Source of the DNA: Burkholderia pyrrocinia
Lineage (GTDB): Bacteria > Pseudomonadota > Gammaproteobacteria > Burkholderiales > Burkholderiaceae
Direction: 5' to 3'
Assembly (NCBI RefSeq): GCF_018417535.1
Contig: NZ_CP070977.1
Span: 1-64,000, forward strand
DNA length: 64,000 bases
The notes beneath the pieces were generated by a model. The model worked only from the letters and a program-made list of their open reading frames with translations, made no database searches and was not told the DNA's origin. The translations under genes and the position numbers were made by a program. This document shows, in pieces, positions 62,887-64,000 of the stretch. Numbering within the stretch: position 1 is the stretch's first letter; each line of letters opens with the position of its first letter.

Positions 62887-63882
62887 ATGGCGGATGAGCG
62901 GTTCAACACGGGGCGCCGCTGGGCGCGCGCGCTGTCGTGCCTGTTGCTGGCCGTGGTGCTTGGCGCGCCATGGGCGGCGCGTGCGGATACCTGTTCGGTG
63001 ACGCCGCCCGCGCCGAGCTTCGGCTCGGTCAGCCCGATCAGCCTGCTGGCCTACACGACGACCAGCACGATGACCGTCAATTGCACATGGGACGCGCTGA
63101 GTCTGAACACGGGCGTGCTCGTCTGCGTGAATCTCGGCGGCACGAGCCCGCGGGCGCTGAGCAACGGGGCCAACCAGATGCAGTACGACCTGTATCAGGA
63201 TTCCGGCTATTCGCAGACATGGGGTTCCGTCGGCGCCGGCACGACGCCGATCTCCGTGTCGCTGACGAAGCCGGGGCTCGGTACGACCGCGAGCGCGAAC
63301 ATCACCGTCTACGGCCGCATCACGGCGAACCAGCCGACCGTGCCGACCGTGAACAACAGCAGCACGGTCTATGCGCAGAGTTTCAGCGGCAACCAGGCTA
63401 CGTACAGCTACAGCTTCTCGCTGTTCGGCGTCCTGCCGACGCCGTGCACGTCGCAGTCGTCGGCCGGCTCGATCGGCTTCAGCGCGACTGCCACGGTCGT
63501 CAACAACTGCAACATCAACGCGACCAACGTCGCGTTTCCGGCGACGGGCGTGCTCGCGTCGGCGCTGACGGCGAGCGGCTCGATCAGCGCGCGATGCACG
63601 AACGGCGATGCGTTCGAGGTCGCCCTGAACGGCGGCAGCAGCGGCAACGTGGCGGCCCGCACGATGCAGCGCTCGGGCGGCGGCGGTTCGGTCGGCTATC
63701 AGCTCTATCAGGACAGCGGCTTGACGAAGCCATGGGGCGATGGCACTGGCGGCACGTCGATGGCGACCGGCACCGGCAGCGGGTTCGCGCAGGCGCTCAC
63801 CGTCTACGGTCGTGTGCCCGCGCAGGCGACGCCCGCGCCGGGCAACTACAGCGACACGATCACCGCGACGATCAGTTTTTGA
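62887..63882 (+). CDS. Two-domain spore coat U protein, probable fimbrial tip adhesin (CsuE-like)
   Basis: This 331-residue protein has a signal peptide (ALSCLLLAVVLGAPWAARA, ending about residue 33). Two spore-coat-U domains follow, about 35-180 and 200-331. Each contains the YDLYQDSGYS/YQLYQDSGLT motif, and the second closes with YSDTITATISF. A two-domain subunit without a free donor strand of its own is the layout of Csu tip adhesins. It is transcribed away from the pilin-chaperone-usher operon. ATG 62887 follows GGGGGAA; an earlier in-frame start at 62803 lacks a signal peptide position. Confidence 0.85.
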   Translation: MADERFNTGRRWARALSCLLLAVVLGAPWAARADTCSVTPPAPSFGSVSPISLLAYTTTSTMTVNCTWDALSLNTGVLVCVNLGGTSPRALSNGANQMQYDLYQDSGYSQTWGSVGAGTTPISVSLTKPGLGTTASANITVYGRITANQPTVPTVNNSSTVYAQSFSGNQATYSYSFSLFGVLPTPCTSQSSAGSIGFSATATVVNNCNINATNVAFPATGVLASALTASGSISARCTNGDAFEVALNGGSSGNVAARTMQRSGGGGSVGYQLYQDSGLTKPWGDGTGGTSMATGTGSGFAQALTVYGRVPAQATPAPGNYSDTITATISF

Positions 63883-63888
63883 GCCGGG

Positions 63889-64000
63889 TCAGTCGCGCAC
63901 CAGCACGACCAGCTTCAGGTCCTCGCGGTGCGCGGGCTTCAGCGTGATCTGCTGGTACACGAGGCGGCCGTCGGCCGGATGATCGAATTCGCGCAGGCCG
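63889..64000 (-). CDS. C-terminal end of an MmyB-type HTH transcriptional regulator (cut by window)
   Basis: Only the last 36 codons are visible: REFDHPADGRLVYQQITL and REDLKLVVLVRD, then a stop at 63889-63891. This fits the end of the MmyB-like ligand-binding domain of XRE-family regulators. The rest of the gene lies beyond the window. It ends 6 bp from the convergent adhesin-like gene. Confidence 0.6.
   Translation of the reverse strand, partial: GLREFDHPADGRLVYQQITLKPAHREDLKLVVLVRD

Overview
The window looks like a chromosome segment of a Burkholderia species, most likely from the B. cepacia complex. It is GC-rich (roughly two-thirds G+C by eye) and gene-dense. Several neighbourhoods are ones I know from Burkholderia: cysB/cysI-DUF934-cysH-cysD-cysN-cobA, the B12 cluster behind a cobalamin riboswitch, panD-panC-scpA-DUF3460, tamA-tamB, and zapA next to 6S RNA. 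Species assignment is inference; no marker gene in the window settles it. I see no insertion sequence, prophage, CRISPR array or obvious island. Almost everything is ordinary core genome.

Layout. 1-3757: end of an alpha/beta hydrolase, two short-chain dehydrogenases, a divergent LysR regulator and a tiny lipoprotein. A tRNA-Leu(CAA) follows at 3909-3993. 4090-12664: sulfate assimilation, with an ABC-type binding protein and cysB on the minus strand, facing cysI, a DUF934 gene, cysH, cysD, cysN and cobA on the plus strand; a short cbiX converges on cobA. Together these take sulfate to APS, sulfite and sulfide, and supply the siroheme precursor that sulfite reductase needs. 13153-18715: lptG/lptF (LPS export), pepA, holC, a low-complexity DUF2486-type protein and a cytochrome c. 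18843-24045: ilvD with a divergent LysR gene, lgt, a SIMPL-domain periplasmic protein and an EVE-domain protein. 24081-25041: 6S RNA, zapA and a ZapB-like coiled-coil gene.

25174-36805 is a cobalamin region. A sigma70-like promoter and a cobalamin riboswitch precede btuB-btuC-btuD-cobT-cobS-cobC. A second run on the minus strand holds cobU-cbiB-cobD-btuF, and cobQ lies divergent to cobU. This covers B12 import, amide and aminopropanol addition and nucleotide-loop assembly. Corrin-ring genes are absent here, apart from cobA in the sulfur cluster.

36888-58871: a 46-residue secreted peptide, a DoxX protein, a ParA-type ATPase without a ParB partner, panD and panC (pantothenate), scpA, DUF3460, tamA-tamB, metG, an OmpA-type lipoprotein, the Fe-S carrier gene apbC, a SodC-like lipoprotein that has lost most of its metal ligands, dcd, a large PLP-dependent Orn/Lys/Arg decarboxylase, a two-repeat LprI-like protein, a HAD phosphatase and argH. 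58960-63882: a compact spore-coat-U (Csu/sigma-type) chaperone-usher fimbria. Its pilin, chaperone and usher genes run on the minus strand, and a two-domain adhesin-like gene runs divergently. The intergenic region between them carries a near-consensus FNR/ANR box. The window ends in the 3' end of an apparent MmyB-type regulator.

I found no convincing undescribed multi-gene system. The most useful leads are regulatory and structural: the FNR-like box in the fimbrial promoter region, a hairpin-forming repeat that buries the dcd ribosome-binding site, a terminator abutting the decarboxylase ribosome-binding site, a possible leaderless cobU mRNA, and the metal-ligand-degenerate SodC-like protein.
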